Shown piece by piece: positions 35,754-46,002 of a stretch of DNA of 64,000 nt. Made by a program: the position numbers and the translations under genes. Positions within the stretch are counted from its first letter, which is position 1. Each line of letters opens with the position of its first letter. Below the pieces are notes generated by a model. That model did not search any database. It saw only the letters and a program-made list of their open reading frames with translations, and was not told the origin of the DNA. The stretch is from positions 248,001-312,000 of the forward strand of contig NZ_SROX01000003.1 of assembly GCF_013141915.1 (NCBI RefSeq), read 5' to 3'. Source of the stretch: Cupriavidus necator. GTDB taxonomy: Bacteria; Pseudomonadota; Gammaproteobacteria; Burkholderiales; Burkholderiaceae.

Positions 35754-36371
35754 GTGGCCCGCTTCCCTATCCTCACGCTCGACGAGGCGAAGCTCACTCC
35801 GGCGCTGGGCTACGTGTTCGACAAGAAGTGGATCGATCCACGGGAATCGCTCGTCTCGATCCTCTGGAAACTCAAAGTGGCGAATGCCTTGTCAGGCGTC
35901 GCTGTGATGCGGTTGGTAAGGTTGGACATCGATCCCTACGAGAGCCTTCCGCCGCAGAGAGGATTCATCGATGTCGTTCGGCTGAACGAAGCGCTGGGCT
36001 TGCCAACCAAATCGCTGCACATGGCACTCATCGAGCAAACCAATCAGCGACGCTATAGCGAAGTGTTTCGCTACTGCCATTTCTGTATGGTGCGTGGGTA
36101 CCACTCCCTCTTGCACCAACTAGAGACAGCGAGTCGATGTCCTGCGCATCGTTGCCCTGTGGAGTCGGCATGTAGGCAGTGCGGACATCAAGCGCCGTAT
36201 TGCCTGAATGTGCAGCTTCTCGAGGCACCACACCGTTGCGCGCATTGTCATGCATTCTATGGCAACGGGGCCTGGCGACCCGACCGACCACGGCCCATGA
36301 GGCCGGACCAACGCAAAGCGTTCGCGCGCTCGTACTTTGAGCAAGGCCTGGGATGCAGGAGCCATGGGTAG
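35754..36371 (+). CDS. tniQ: TniQ/TnsD-like target-selection protein (short)
   Basis: A 205-residue protein from a GTG. Zinc-binding pairs are seen at Cys108/111, 129/134, 140/143 and 162/165, in the RYCHFC...CPAH pattern typical of TniQ family proteins that bind the target or recruit TnsC. It lacks the long C-terminal part of TnsD, so it is closer to minimal TniQ proteins or is truncated. The transposon's right end lies 226 bp later with no further gene. Confidence 0.75.
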   Translation: MARFPILTLDEAKLTPALGYVFDKKWIDPRESLVSILWKLKVANALSGVAVMRLVRLDIDPYESLPPQRGFIDVVRLNEALGLPTKSLHMALIEQTNQRRYSEVFRYCHFCMVRGYHSLLHQLETASRCPAHRCPVESACRQCGHQAPYCLNVQLLEAPHRCAHCHAFYGNGAWRPDRPRPMRPDQRKAFARSYFEQGLGCRSHG

Positions 36372-36462
36372 AGGGACCTTTACCTCTTTCGGCTCTCCGA
36401 TGTCGGCTCGCCAGATGGAGCCGGCGTAGCATTCCGGGTCCGTGCAGGCATTTGCACGCCTT

Positions 36463-36597
36463 CGATTGACACTTCGCGACCCTCAGCCGGTGACAATATT
36501 AGTTCGCTGGGCGTAAGTCCTTGATTCTTTTGATGGTACGCCCGGTTGCCGCGCCGTTGCCGCGCGAATTGACGACATTCCTTCGGAAACGGTGACA
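36463..36597. repeat. Tn7-like right end with candidate TnsB sites
   Basis: CGATTGACAC (36463-36472), CCGGTGACAATATT (36487-36500), GCGAATTGACGA (36564-36575, exact inverse of the left-end 12-mer) and terminal GGTGACA (36591-36597). The spacing differs from the left end, as is usual for Tn7 relatives. Confidence 0.6.
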
Positions 36598-37261
36598 CTC
36601 TTCCTTTGTTCTACGGATGCAGGGTCAGTTCGCGCCGTTCCTCGCCCAAGTATGCCGAGACCCTCAGATTGCGTCCAGCCACGGCCGACGTGATCAGAGG
36701 GACACCGCCAAGTTCCTCCAGCCGCGACGGCATGGCGTGCCCGCAGGCGTACTCGACCGACGCACAGGTGACGCAGCGCACCTGCGCTAGCTCGATTGCC
36801 ACCATCTGTTGCGGGGGGTCGGACATCACCCGAATCGCCACGTCCACTTCCTCGCGCAAGAGGTCGTCGACACGGTTGTCGAACAGCAGATCGAGAGCGA
36901 TGTCGGGATATAGGCGCTTGAACTCGATCAGCCAGCCGGACATCACTATGTGCCCAAAGCCGGTTGGCAGGCTGAGCCGGACCGAGCCGTACAGGCCTTT
37001 GCCGAACATGGCCACCGACTCCTTGGCCGCCAACACTTCATTGCGAATGACACACCCATGGTGGTAGAGGCGTTGGCCGACCTCCGTGAGCTCGACCCGC
37101 CGTGTCGTGCGCCGCATCAGCTGCATGCCGACCGATTTTTCAAGCTGGGTCAGGTGATAGCTGATATTGGCCCGGCTCATCTTCATGTTCCGCGCGGCCA
37201 GGCTGAGATTCCCCGCTTCCACGATGTCGACGAAGAGTGTGAGTGCGCTGCCGTTGATCTG
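36598..37261 (-). pseudogene. LysR-family regulator truncated at the transposon end
   Basis: The minus-strand frame encodes a LysR helix-turn-helix (NLSLAARNMKMSRANISYHL) and about 140 residues of the effector domain, then stops at 36611, 14 bp before the transposon end; about 100 residues are missing. The natural N terminus (INGSALTLFVDIVEAG) extends upstream of the first GTG (37222), yet no ATG, GTG or TTG occurs before the TGA at 37262. It is therefore defective at the 3' end and lacks an obvious start. It was probably the regulator of the divergent acyl-CoA genes. Confidence 0.75.
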
Positions 37262-37272
37262 TCAAAAAATAT

Positions 37273-37287
37273 TGAACAGAGTGTTCA
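37273..37287. promoter_or_regulatory. TGAACA-N3-TGTTCA operator
   Basis: TGAACAGAGTGTTCA is a perfect 15-bp inverted repeat lying 66 bp upstream of the acyl-CoA dehydrogenase start and next to the divergent LysR remnant. It could bind a LysR or TetR regulator of the fatty-acid genes. Confidence 0.5.
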
Positions 37288-37352
37288 CTCTCTTTCTAAT
37301 TGTCAAATTCATTCGATCATTAAACAATCCCTCCCATTCAAAGGAGATTCCC

Positions 37353-38513
37353 ATGGCGCTTGATCAGGAAACTTTCCAACTGCTCAAGGACAGCGTCCAA
37401 CGCTTCGTCCGGGAGCGGCTGGTGCCCGCCGAAAACCATTTGGAGGAGCACGACGAAGTGCCGGCCGACATCGTGGCCGACATGAAGGAGCTCGGCCTGT
37501 TCGGTATCTCGATTCCCGAGGAGTACGGCGGTATCGGGCTGTCGATGGCCCAGGAGTGCGAGGTGGCCTACGAACTCGGCCAGACGGCGCTCGCGTTCCG
37601 CTCGGTGGCGGGCACGAACATCGGCATCGGCTCGCAGGGCATCCTGATGGATGGCACGTCCGAACAGAAGGCCGAATACCTGCCGCGCATCGCCAGTGGC
37701 GAGTTGATCATCTCGTTCGCGTTGACCGAACCCGACGCCGGATCGGACGCGGCGTCGCTGAAGACGAAGGCCGTGGCCGACGGCAGCGATTACCTCATCA
37801 GCGGCACCAAGCGCTTCATCACCAATGCGCCGCGCGCCGGCGCCTTCACGCTGATGGCGCGCACCGGCGGCGCGGGGGCGGGCGGCATCTCGGCCTTCAT
37901 CGTCCCGGCCGGTCTGCCGGGCCTGACGCTCGGCAAGCCCGACAAGAAGATGGGGCAGAAAGGCACGCGGACCTGCGATGTCAACCTCGACAGCGTGCGC
38001 GTTCCCGCCGCCAACATCATCGGTGGCGAGGCGGGCAAGGGTTTCAAGACGGCGATGAAGGTGCTCGACCGCGGCCGCCTGCATATCTCGGCCCTGGCGT
38101 GCGGCATGGCGCAGCGCATTCTGCAAGAGAGCGTGGCCTATGCGCAGCAGCGCAAGCAGTTCGGCCAGCGCATTGGCGACTTCCAACTGGTGCAGGCCAT
38201 GCTGGCCGACAGCCAGGCCGAGCTGCTGGCAGGCTGGGCGCTGGTGCAGGGGACTGCGCGCCGCTATGACGCCAAGCCATCCGGCGTCAGCGATCCGGAG
38301 GTGAGTATGCAAGCCTCCTGCACCAAGCTGTTCACGACCGAGATGGTGGGTCGCGTGGCCGATCGCGGCGTGCAGATCCACGGCGGCTCGGGCTACATCA
38401 ACGAGTTCCCAGTCGAGCGCTTCTACCGCGACGTGCGCCTGCTGCGCCTGTATGAGGGCACCACGCAGATCCAGCAGCTCGTCGTCGGCAAGCATCTGAT
38501 GAAGGCCGCGTGA
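37353..38513 (+). CDS. Acyl-CoA dehydrogenase
   Basis: A 386-residue FAD acyl-CoA dehydrogenase, which makes trans-2-enoyl-CoA and passes electrons to ETF. The start at 37353 follows AAGGAG. FALTEPDAGSDAASLKTKA is the first family signature, QRKQFGQRIGDFQLVQAMLA the second, and the catalytic Glu lies in RLYEGTTQIQQL. First of a four-gene run (dehydrogenase, hydratase/dehydrogenase, thiolase, ETF-QO), so it opens a beta-oxidation spiral for a short or branched acyl-CoA. Confidence 0.92.
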   Translation: MALDQETFQLLKDSVQRFVRERLVPAENHLEEHDEVPADIVADMKELGLFGISIPEEYGGIGLSMAQECEVAYELGQTALAFRSVAGTNIGIGSQGILMDGTSEQKAEYLPRIASGELIISFALTEPDAGSDAASLKTKAVADGSDYLISGTKRFITNAPRAGAFTLMARTGGAGAGGISAFIVPAGLPGLTLGKPDKKMGQKGTRTCDVNLDSVRVPAANIIGGEAGKGFKTAMKVLDRGRLHISALACGMAQRILQESVAYAQQRKQFGQRIGDFQLVQAMLADSQAELLAGWALVQGTARRYDAKPSGVSDPEVSMQASCTKLFTTEMVGRVADRGVQIHGGSGYINEFPVERFYRDVRLLRLYEGTTQIQQLVVGKHLMKAA

Positions 38514-38521
38514 GGTTGACC

Positions 38522-40570
38522 ATGCTTGACATCCGCAACGGCATCGCCGTCATCACGCTGGTCCACCCGCCCGTCAACAGCCTGGGCCACGCGCTGCGCG
38601 AACGCATCGTGCAGCAACTCGATGCCGCGTTGGCTGATTCCGCAGTGCGCGGCATCGTGCTGACCGGCAATGAGAAGACATTCTCCGCCGGTGCGGACGC
38701 CACCGAGTTCGGCACGCCGCGCCAGCTGCAGGACCCCATTTTGCGCACGGTCATCACCCGCATCGAGGCGAGCAGCAAGCCCGTCGTGGCGGCCATCACC
38801 GGTGTCGCCCTGGGCGGTGGCCTTGAACTCGCTCTGGGCTGCCATGGGCGCGTCGCGCAGGAAAAGGCCCGGATCGGTCTGCCGGAGATCACCCTGGGCC
38901 TGATTCCCGGCTCGGGTGCAACCCAGCGGCTGCCCCGGCTGGTGGGCATTGCTGCCGCCCATGCGCTGATGTCCGGCGGGCAGCCCCAGAGCGCCCGCCA
39001 ACTCGCCAAGTCGGGCCTGTTCGACGACGTCGTGGCTGGGGACACGGTTGGCGCAGCCGCCGCTCTCGCGACGATGCTCGCTGAAAAGGGGCTTCCTTAC
39101 CCACGGGCGCTGGATGGCGAGGTCGACGCCACCGAAGTCCAGGCAACGGTGGCCGCGCAACGCGCAAAGCTCACGGCCCGCCAAAAGCTGCAGCCAGCAT
39201 ACGGCGCGCTGCTCGACGCGCTGGCCGCATCCGCGCTGCCGTTCGACGAAGGCATGCAGAAGGAGCGCGAGCTGTTTCTGGCCCTCGTGCCCACGACGGT
39301 GGCCCAAGCGCTGCGCTACCAGTTCAAGGTTGAACGGGAAGCTACGAAGCTGCCGCCGGCGCTCCAGGCACCCGCGCGCGAGGTGCGCTCCATCGCTGTG
39401 ATCGGGGCCGGAACGATGGGCTCAGGCATTGCCATCTCGGCGCTCGATGCCGGCTTGTCCGTACTGCTGCTGGAGCAGGATGAGGCCGCGCTCGAAAGCG
39501 GGAGGCAGCACATTGGCGATCACTACCGTGAGCGCGTGGCGGCGGGCAAGCTCTCCGCCGAGGCCGCGTCGTCCAATGAGGCACGCCTGCAGACCAGCCT
39601 CGAATGGGAACGCCTGCAGCAGGCCGATCTGGTGATCGAGGCTGTCTTCGAAGACATGGCCGTCAAGCAGGAGGTATTCCGCAAGTTCGATACCCATGCG
39701 CGGGCGGGCGCGGTGCTGGCGACGAACACGTCCTACCTCGATATCGATCCGATTGCCGCGGCGACTTCACGCCCGCAGGACGTGCTGGGGCTGCATTTCT
39801 TCAGTCCGGCCAACGTGATGAAGTTGCTGGAGGTGGTTCGCGGCGCAAAGACCGCCCCCGATGTGCTGGCCACCGGCATGGCGCTTGGCGCGACCCTCAA
39901 GAAGATGCCGGTGCTGACCGGCAACGCATTCGGGTTCATCGGCAACCGCATCTACAATGCCTATCGCCGCCAGTGCGAGTTCATGCTCGAAGACGGCGCG
40001 TGGCCTGAGGACGTGGACAATGCGCTCACTGGGCTGGGTTTTGCGATGGGGCCATTCGCGGTCGCCGATCTTTCCGGCCTTGACATCGCTTGGCGCATGC
40101 GCAAGGCGCAGGCGGCGACGCGCGATCCGCGCGAGCGCTACGTGGCCATTCTCGACCGGCTATGCGAGGCCGGGCGCCTGGGGCGCAAGACTGGCGCGGG
40201 CTACTACGCCTACGTGGACGGCAAGCAGGTGAAAACCACCGATGCGGCTGTGCGCGACGTGATCCTGCAGGCGAGCGCGCAGCGCGGCATCAACCGGCGC
40301 ACGCTTGCACCCGAAGGGATCCAGCGCCGCGCCTTGCTCGCCATGGTCAACGAGGCCGCCTTGCTGTTTGCCGAAGGCGTGGCAAGCCGCCCCAGCGACA
40401 TCGACGTGGTGCTGGTGCAGGGCTATGGCTTTCCGCGCTGGGAGGGCGGCCCGGTGTTCTGGGCTCGCCAGCAGGAGCGAGCCCGGCTTGAAGCCGACCT
40501 CAAGCACTTGGCAGAAGAGGCCGGTCACGGCTTCTCGTTGGGCGATCTCGATCCGCTGCTTTCAACCTGA
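38522..40570 (+). CDS. Bifunctional enoyl-CoA hydratase/3-hydroxyacyl-CoA dehydrogenase (FadJ/FadB-like)
   Basis: The 682-residue fusion hydrates enoyl-CoA and oxidises the 3-hydroxyacyl-CoA with NAD. The crotonase domain (about 1-190) has GNEKTFSAGADATEF and GLIPGSGATQRLPRL, with Glu in the usual place. The NAD domain begins IAVIGAGTMGSGIAISALDAG near residue 285 and continues HFFSPANVMKLLEVV and GNAFGFIGNRIY. A GTG at 38510 overlaps the preceding stop, but the ATG at 38522 is closer to family N termini. Confidence 0.92.
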   Translation: MLDIRNGIAVITLVHPPVNSLGHALRERIVQQLDAALADSAVRGIVLTGNEKTFSAGADATEFGTPRQLQDPILRTVITRIEASSKPVVAAITGVALGGGLELALGCHGRVAQEKARIGLPEITLGLIPGSGATQRLPRLVGIAAAHALMSGGQPQSARQLAKSGLFDDVVAGDTVGAAAALATMLAEKGLPYPRALDGEVDATEVQATVAAQRAKLTARQKLQPAYGALLDALAASALPFDEGMQKERELFLALVPTTVAQALRYQFKVEREATKLPPALQAPAREVRSIAVIGAGTMGSGIAISALDAGLSVLLLEQDEAALESGRQHIGDHYRERVAAGKLSAEAASSNEARLQTSLEWERLQQADLVIEAVFEDMAVKQEVFRKFDTHARAGAVLATNTSYLDIDPIAAATSRPQDVLGLHFFSPANVMKLLEVVRGAKTAPDVLATGMALGATLKKMPVLTGNAFGFIGNRIYNAYRRQCEFMLEDGAWPEDVDNALTGLGFAMGPFAVADLSGLDIAWRMRKAQAATRDPRERYVAILDRLCEAGRLGRKTGAGYYAYVDGKQVKTTDAAVRDVILQASAQRGINRRTLAPEGIQRRALLAMVNEAALLFAEGVASRPSDIDVVLVQGYGFPRWEGGPVFWARQQERARLEADLKHLAEEAGHGFSLGDLDPLLST

Positions 40571-40583
40571 TTCAAAAATCATC

Positions 40584-41792
<1,209 letters not shown>

Positions 41793-41891
41793 CGCCCCAA
41801 GCTGACCGATCGCCGCACCGTCCTGTGCTGCGTGTCGCTTTTCCGAGTTCCGAACAGCAGCACAAGAACAATCGCTGGAGACTACCCACCA

Positions 41892-43574
41892 ATGAGCCCT
41901 GAAGACATTCTGAGCACCTACGGCCCGCGTGAAGCGATGGAATACGACGTGGTCATCGTCGGCGCGGGCCCGGCAGGCCTATCGGCCGCGATCCGCCTGA
42001 AGCAGCTGGCCGCCGACAAGGGCGGCGAAATCAACGTGTGCGTGCTGGAAAAAGGCTCCGAACCGGGCGCGCACATTCTCAGTGGCGCCGTGATGGACCC
42101 CAAGGCCATCACCGAGCTTTTTCCGGCCTGGAAGGAACAGGGTGCGCCGCTGAACCAGCCTGTCACCGGCGACGACGTGCTATTCCTCTCCGAGACCGGC
42201 CACAAGCGCACGCCTGACGCCCTGGTGCCGCGCAACTTCCACAATGATGGCAACTATGTCGTCAATCTGGGGGCCGTCACGCAATGGCTGGGCCAGCAGG
42301 CCGAGGGCCTGGGCGTGGAGATCTTCCCCGGCTTCGCGGCCGCCGAGGTACTCTACAACGAAGACGGCTCCGTCAAGGGGGTGGCCACCGGCAATATGGG
42401 CATCGGCAAGGACGGCGAGCCGACCGAGAACTTCCAACTCGGCATGGAGCTGCATGCCAAGTACACGGTTTTCGCCGAGGGCGCGCGAGGCCATCTGGGC
42501 AAGCAGATCATTGCCCGCTTCAAGCTCGACGAGGGCAAGGACCCGCAAAGCTACGCCATTGGCATCAAGGAGCTGTGGGAGATCCCAGCCGACAAAGCCA
42601 AGCCCGGGTTGGTGGTGCACACCGCCGGCTGGCCGATGGGCAACGACACCTATGGCGGCGGCTTCCTCTACCACCTCGAAGGCAACAAGGTCACGCTGGG
42701 CTTCGTGACCGGGCTGGACTACAAGAACCCCTGGCTCTCGCCGTTTGAGGAGATGCAGCGCTGGAAGAGGCACTCGGCGATCAAGGCGCACATCGAGGGC
42801 GGCAAGCGCGTGGGCTACGGCGCGCGCGCCATCACTGCCGGCGGGTTGCTGAGCCTGCCCAAGACCGTGTTCCCGGGCGGCGCGCTGGTCGGCTGTGACG
42901 CGGGCTTTCTGAACGCAGCGCGCATCAAGGGCAGCCACGCGGCCATCAAGACCGGTATGCTGTGCGCCGAGGCGGCCTTCGAGGCTGTGACGGTGGGCCG
43001 CGCCGGTGACGAACTGGCAGCCTACCCGGCGGCCTTCGAGCAGAGTTGGCTGCGCACCGAGTTGCACCAGTCGCGCAACTTCAAGCAGTGGTTCAAGAAG
43101 GGCAGCACCATCGGCGCGCTGATGACCGGCATCGAGCAGTGGTTCCTGCCCAAGGTCGGCGTGAGTACCCCGCCCTGGACCATCCACCGCACGCAGGCCG
43201 ACCACCTGTACCTCAAGCCGGCGGCCGATTGCCCCAAGATTAGCTATCCCAAGCCCGACGGGGTGCTGACCTTCGACCGGCTCTCCAGCGTGTTTATCAG
43301 CAACACCAACCACGCCGAGGACCAGCCCGCGCACCTGACGCTCAAGGATGCCGGCGTGCCGGTCAGCGTCAACCTGGCCAAGTTCGGCGGCCCCGAAAGC
43401 CGCTACTGTCCGGCCGGCGTGTACGAGTTCGTCAACAAGGACGGAGCCGACCAGTTGGTGATCAACGCGCAGAACTGCGTGCACTGCAAGACCTGCGACA
43501 TCAAGGATCCGACCCAGAACATCGTCTGGGTCTCACCCGAGGGCGGTGGCGGGCCGAACTACGCGGGGATGTAG
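41892..43574 (+). CDS. Electron transfer flavoprotein-ubiquinone oxidoreductase
   Basis: A 560-residue membrane-bound enzyme passing electrons from reduced ETF to ubiquinone. VVIVGAGPAGLSAAIRLKQ binds FAD at the N terminus. The C-terminal ferredoxin domain has NCVHCKTCDIKDPTQNI with four Cys ligands for one 4Fe-4S cluster. Start ATG 41892 gives the normal length. It serves the acyl-CoA dehydrogenase upstream; a small hairpin (43592-43608) follows. The ETF subunit gene next to it is broken. Confidence 0.93.
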   Translation: MSPEDILSTYGPREAMEYDVVIVGAGPAGLSAAIRLKQLAADKGGEINVCVLEKGSEPGAHILSGAVMDPKAITELFPAWKEQGAPLNQPVTGDDVLFLSETGHKRTPDALVPRNFHNDGNYVVNLGAVTQWLGQQAEGLGVEIFPGFAAAEVLYNEDGSVKGVATGNMGIGKDGEPTENFQLGMELHAKYTVFAEGARGHLGKQIIARFKLDEGKDPQSYAIGIKELWEIPADKAKPGLVVHTAGWPMGNDTYGGGFLYHLEGNKVTLGFVTGLDYKNPWLSPFEEMQRWKRHSAIKAHIEGGKRVGYGARAITAGGLLSLPKTVFPGGALVGCDAGFLNAARIKGSHAAIKTGMLCAEAAFEAVTVGRAGDELAAYPAAFEQSWLRTELHQSRNFKQWFKKGSTIGALMTGIEQWFLPKVGVSTPPWTIHRTQADHLYLKPAADCPKISYPKPDGVLTFDRLSSVFISNTNHAEDQPAHLTLKDAGVPVSVNLAKFGGPESRYCPAGVYEFVNKDGADQLVINAQNCVHCKTCDIKDPTQNIVWVSPEGGGGPNYAGM

Positions 43575-43662
43575 CTCCCGCCCGAGTACTGGCCGAGGGA
43601 GTCTCGGCTCGGATGCAAGGACTACTGCCGCCTGTCGCGCAGGCCAGGCGGCCCATCGTACG

Positions 43663-44500
43663 CTACCCCAACTGCTTGACGAGCTCTGGAACGGCCTCGA
43701 AGAGATCCGCTTCCAGGCTGTAGTCGGCCACCGAGAAGGTCGGCGCCTCGGGGTCCTTGTTGATCGCCACGATCACCTTGGAGTCCTTCATGCCCGCCAA
43801 GTGCTGGATCGTACCCGAGATGCCGGCAGCGATGTAGAGCTGCGGCGCAACGATCTTGCCCGTCTGGCCCACCTGCAGGTCGTTCGGGGCGTAGCCCGCG
43901 TCCACGGCCGCGCGGCTCGCGCCGATGGCCGCGCCCAGCTTGTCGGCCAGCGGGGTCATGACTTCCGTGAACTTTTCGGCGCTGCCGAGGGCCCGGCCAC
44001 CCGAGACGATGATCTTGGCGGCGGTGAGTTCGGGGCGGTCGCTCTTGGTCACTTCGCGGCCCACGAAGCTGCTCTTGCCGCTGTCGGCGGCCGCTGCGAC
44101 GGTTTCGACGGCGGCGCTGCCGCCCGTGGGGACCGCGGCGTCAAAGCCCGTGGTGCGCACCGTGATGACTTTCACGGCGTCGCTGCTCCGCACGGTGGCG
44201 ATGGCGTTGCCTGCGTAGATGGGGCGCTCGAAGGTGTCGGCGCTGTCGACCTTGGTGATGTCGCTGATCTGCGCCACGTCTGCTTGGCGGCGACGCGGGG
44301 GGCCACGTTCTTGCCGCAGGCGGTGGCGGGGAACAGGACATGGCTGTAGCCGCTGGCGATGGCGAGCACCTGGGCGGCCAGGTTTTCGGCCAGGCCGTCC
44401 TTGAGGCTGGCGCCGTCGGCGTGGATCACCTTGGCAACGCCGGCGATCTGGGCTGCCGCCGCGGCGGCATGAGCAGCGCTGAATGGCTGGGCGAGCACCT
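43663..44500 (-). pseudogene. etfA: etfA (ETF alpha subunit), frameshifted and 5' truncated
   Basis: Two minus-strand frames together give most of ETF alpha. The upstream frame has [15 protein letters not shown] to [17 protein letters not shown]; the downstream frame has [20 protein letters not shown] to the C terminus, including the FAD loop [12 protein letters not shown]. One base is missing near 44280, and about the first 35-40 residues are absent. No etfB adjoins. It reads as a decayed extra copy. Confidence 0.8.
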
Positions 44501-44863
44501 GGCGGGGCTTAGGGCGTGGCCTTCAAATGCGTCAAAAATTATGTCAATATCCTCGCGTAATGCCGCTAAGATGAGCGAGGGGCTGTCGATGCTCGCAGGG
44601 CATAGGCGAGACGCGCCTCGATGAATCGCGGCACGGTGGCCATCCGTCGTCCGCGTGCGGCGATCTGTTACCTGATGGCTGAGGCCTGAACTTTCATGCT
44701 CCGAGTGGGGGCCGCCGCTTTTGGGAAGTGTCGGCAGTTCCAGATCGAGCATCTGACTCGGATTCCAGGTGTTCAGGATCTAGAAACTGAGGTTTCCACG
44801 CAGACGGATAAAGCTGACGTTGGCCCTACCTGTCAGAGTCTTTGAAACTGTCTGAATACATAC
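44501..44863. other. Intergenic region between the etfA remnant and marR
   Basis: About 360 bp. The minus-strand frame here has no recognisable family, and the etfA homology stops at its edge. The promoter of the MarR gene likely lies at the right side. Confidence 0.3.
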
Positions 44864-45367
44864 ATGCCCATATCCGATAACGACAACTACGATCAATCGG
44901 TCTCCGCGGTTCACAACCGATTGTTTTTTCGCCTGTTCCAGGCTGGCAATACCTTGGATCGCCAGTCCGTCAAGGAGCTTGGCATCACGACAGTTCAGTG
45001 GGCTACGCTGGGGGCTCTGTCGCGCCCGCAGGTGAAGGACGGAATGTCGTTTTCCGATCTCGCGGACTATCTGGTCGTGAGCCGTCAAAGTCTGGATGGG
45101 GTTCTCAAGCGTCTCGAGCGTGAGGGGCACGTGGAGCGCGTCGTCGATCCCGCCGACAGGCGTGCCAAAAAAGTGGTGTTGCTGCCCTCGGGGCGAGCGT
45201 TCTGGAGCGATATCCAGCCAAGAATCTACGAGTTCTATCGCCAGGCGGTTGCAAGCTTTCGCTTCGACGACAAGATCGCCCTGCTGCACCACATCAACCT
45301 GCTCAATGATGGCATGTCGAAGGTTGACCTTGGGGCTGGCGCCAAACCTGGAGAGATGGAAGGCTAG
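44864..45367 (+). CDS. MarR-family transcriptional regulator
   Basis: A 167-residue winged-helix regulator. The recognition region DGMSFSDLADYLVVSRQSLD and the wing VDPADRRAKKVVLLPSGRAF with conserved DxRxK are clear; N- and C-terminal helices would form the dimer. The neighbouring Lrp gene converges on it. Its target may be the etfA side or the amino-acid cluster. Confidence 0.85.
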   Translation: MPISDNDNYDQSVSAVHNRLFFRLFQAGNTLDRQSVKELGITTVQWATLGALSRPQVKDGMSFSDLADYLVVSRQSLDGVLKRLEREGHVERVVDPADRRAKKVVLLPSGRAFWSDIQPRIYEFYRQAVASFRFDDKIALLHHINLLNDGMSKVDLGAGAKPGEMEG

Positions 45368-45432
45368 AGCCAGGGCGAGGTTCGAAGGCAAGCCTTCGTG
45401 AGTTGCGTTGAACGTCGCGGGCTGGTAGGAAA

Positions 45433-45936
45433 TCATGGCTGCCGGCCCCCCTCGCCTGAAGGGGCTCCGTGCCAATGCAACGGTAGTTCAAGCGTTTGCT
45501 TGACCACCGTGCAGGGAATTTCGGTCTGGACGCGCCGAACTCCGTTGGCAGGGGTCAGGTGTTGGGCCAGGAATCGTCGATAGTCTTCGAGATCGCTGGC
45601 GACGACCCGCAACAGCGCATCGCAGTCGCCGAACATCAGATAGCACTCCAGCACCTGGGGCAGTTCCGACATCGCAGCGGCGAACTGCTGGGTGGTGTCC
45701 CCGTCTTGCGCTCGCAGCGAGATCCGTGCGAAGAAGGTGTGAGGCAAGCCCACTTCGGATGGAGCCAGCACGGCAGTGTAGCGGCGGATCACTCCTGTGT
45801 CCTCCAGCATGCGCAGCCGGCGCAGGCAGGGAGAAGGAGACAGCCCCACTTCCAAGGCCAAATCGTTGTTCGAGATCCGCCCATCACGCTGCAAGGCAGC
45901 GAGGATGCGCCGATCTATGGTGTCAAGGACCGGCAT
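45433..45936 (-). CDS. Lrp/AsnC-family regulator
   Basis: A 167-residue feast/famine regulator. The helix-turn-helix NNDLALEVGLSPSPCLRRLR lies within the first 50 residues, and the RAM effector domain (VLECYLMFGDCDALLRVVA) follows. Lrp-type proteins sense amino acids. Given the branched-chain transporter, aminotransferase and 2-oxo-acid oxidoreductase downstream, it is a plausible local regulator of that cluster. Confidence 0.88.
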   Translation of the reverse strand: MPVLDTIDRRILAALQRDGRISNNDLALEVGLSPSPCLRRLRMLEDTGVIRRYTAVLAPSEVGLPHTFFARISLRAQDGDTTQQFAAAMSELPQVLECYLMFGDCDALLRVVASDLEDYRRFLAQHLTPANGVRRVQTEIPCTVVKQTLELPLHWHGAPSGEGGRQP

Positions 45937-46002
45937 GGACGCAGGAATCCTTCTTCGCGTGGTACGGGCGTGGACGTGAACCTGAGGATCGTCAAGCCGA
46001 TG

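Larger units (their letters stand above)
26134..36597 (+). mobile_element. Compact Tn7-like transposon (tnsA-tnsB-tnsC-tniQ)
   Basis: All four transposition genes lie on the plus strand and are bounded by inverted TGTCAC termini, at 26134 and, on the complement, ending at 36597. The 12-mer TCGTCAATTCGC occurs near the left end (26225) and, inverted, near the right end (36564). No cargo genes lie between tniQ and the right end; without the nested insertion the element is about 4.65 kb. The flanking 5 bp differ (AAGTC versus CTCTT), and each side abuts a truncated gene, so later rearrangement is likely. Confidence 0.7.

Noticed and set aside
26305-36371. A CRISPR-associated transposon
   Set aside because: TniQ is present, but no cas genes or repeat-spacer arrays occur anywhere in the element.
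44426-44752. A 108-codon minus-strand frame beside the etfA remnant
   Set aside because: It overlaps the etfA homology in another phase at its 3' part, and its remaining sequence matches nothing I recognise.
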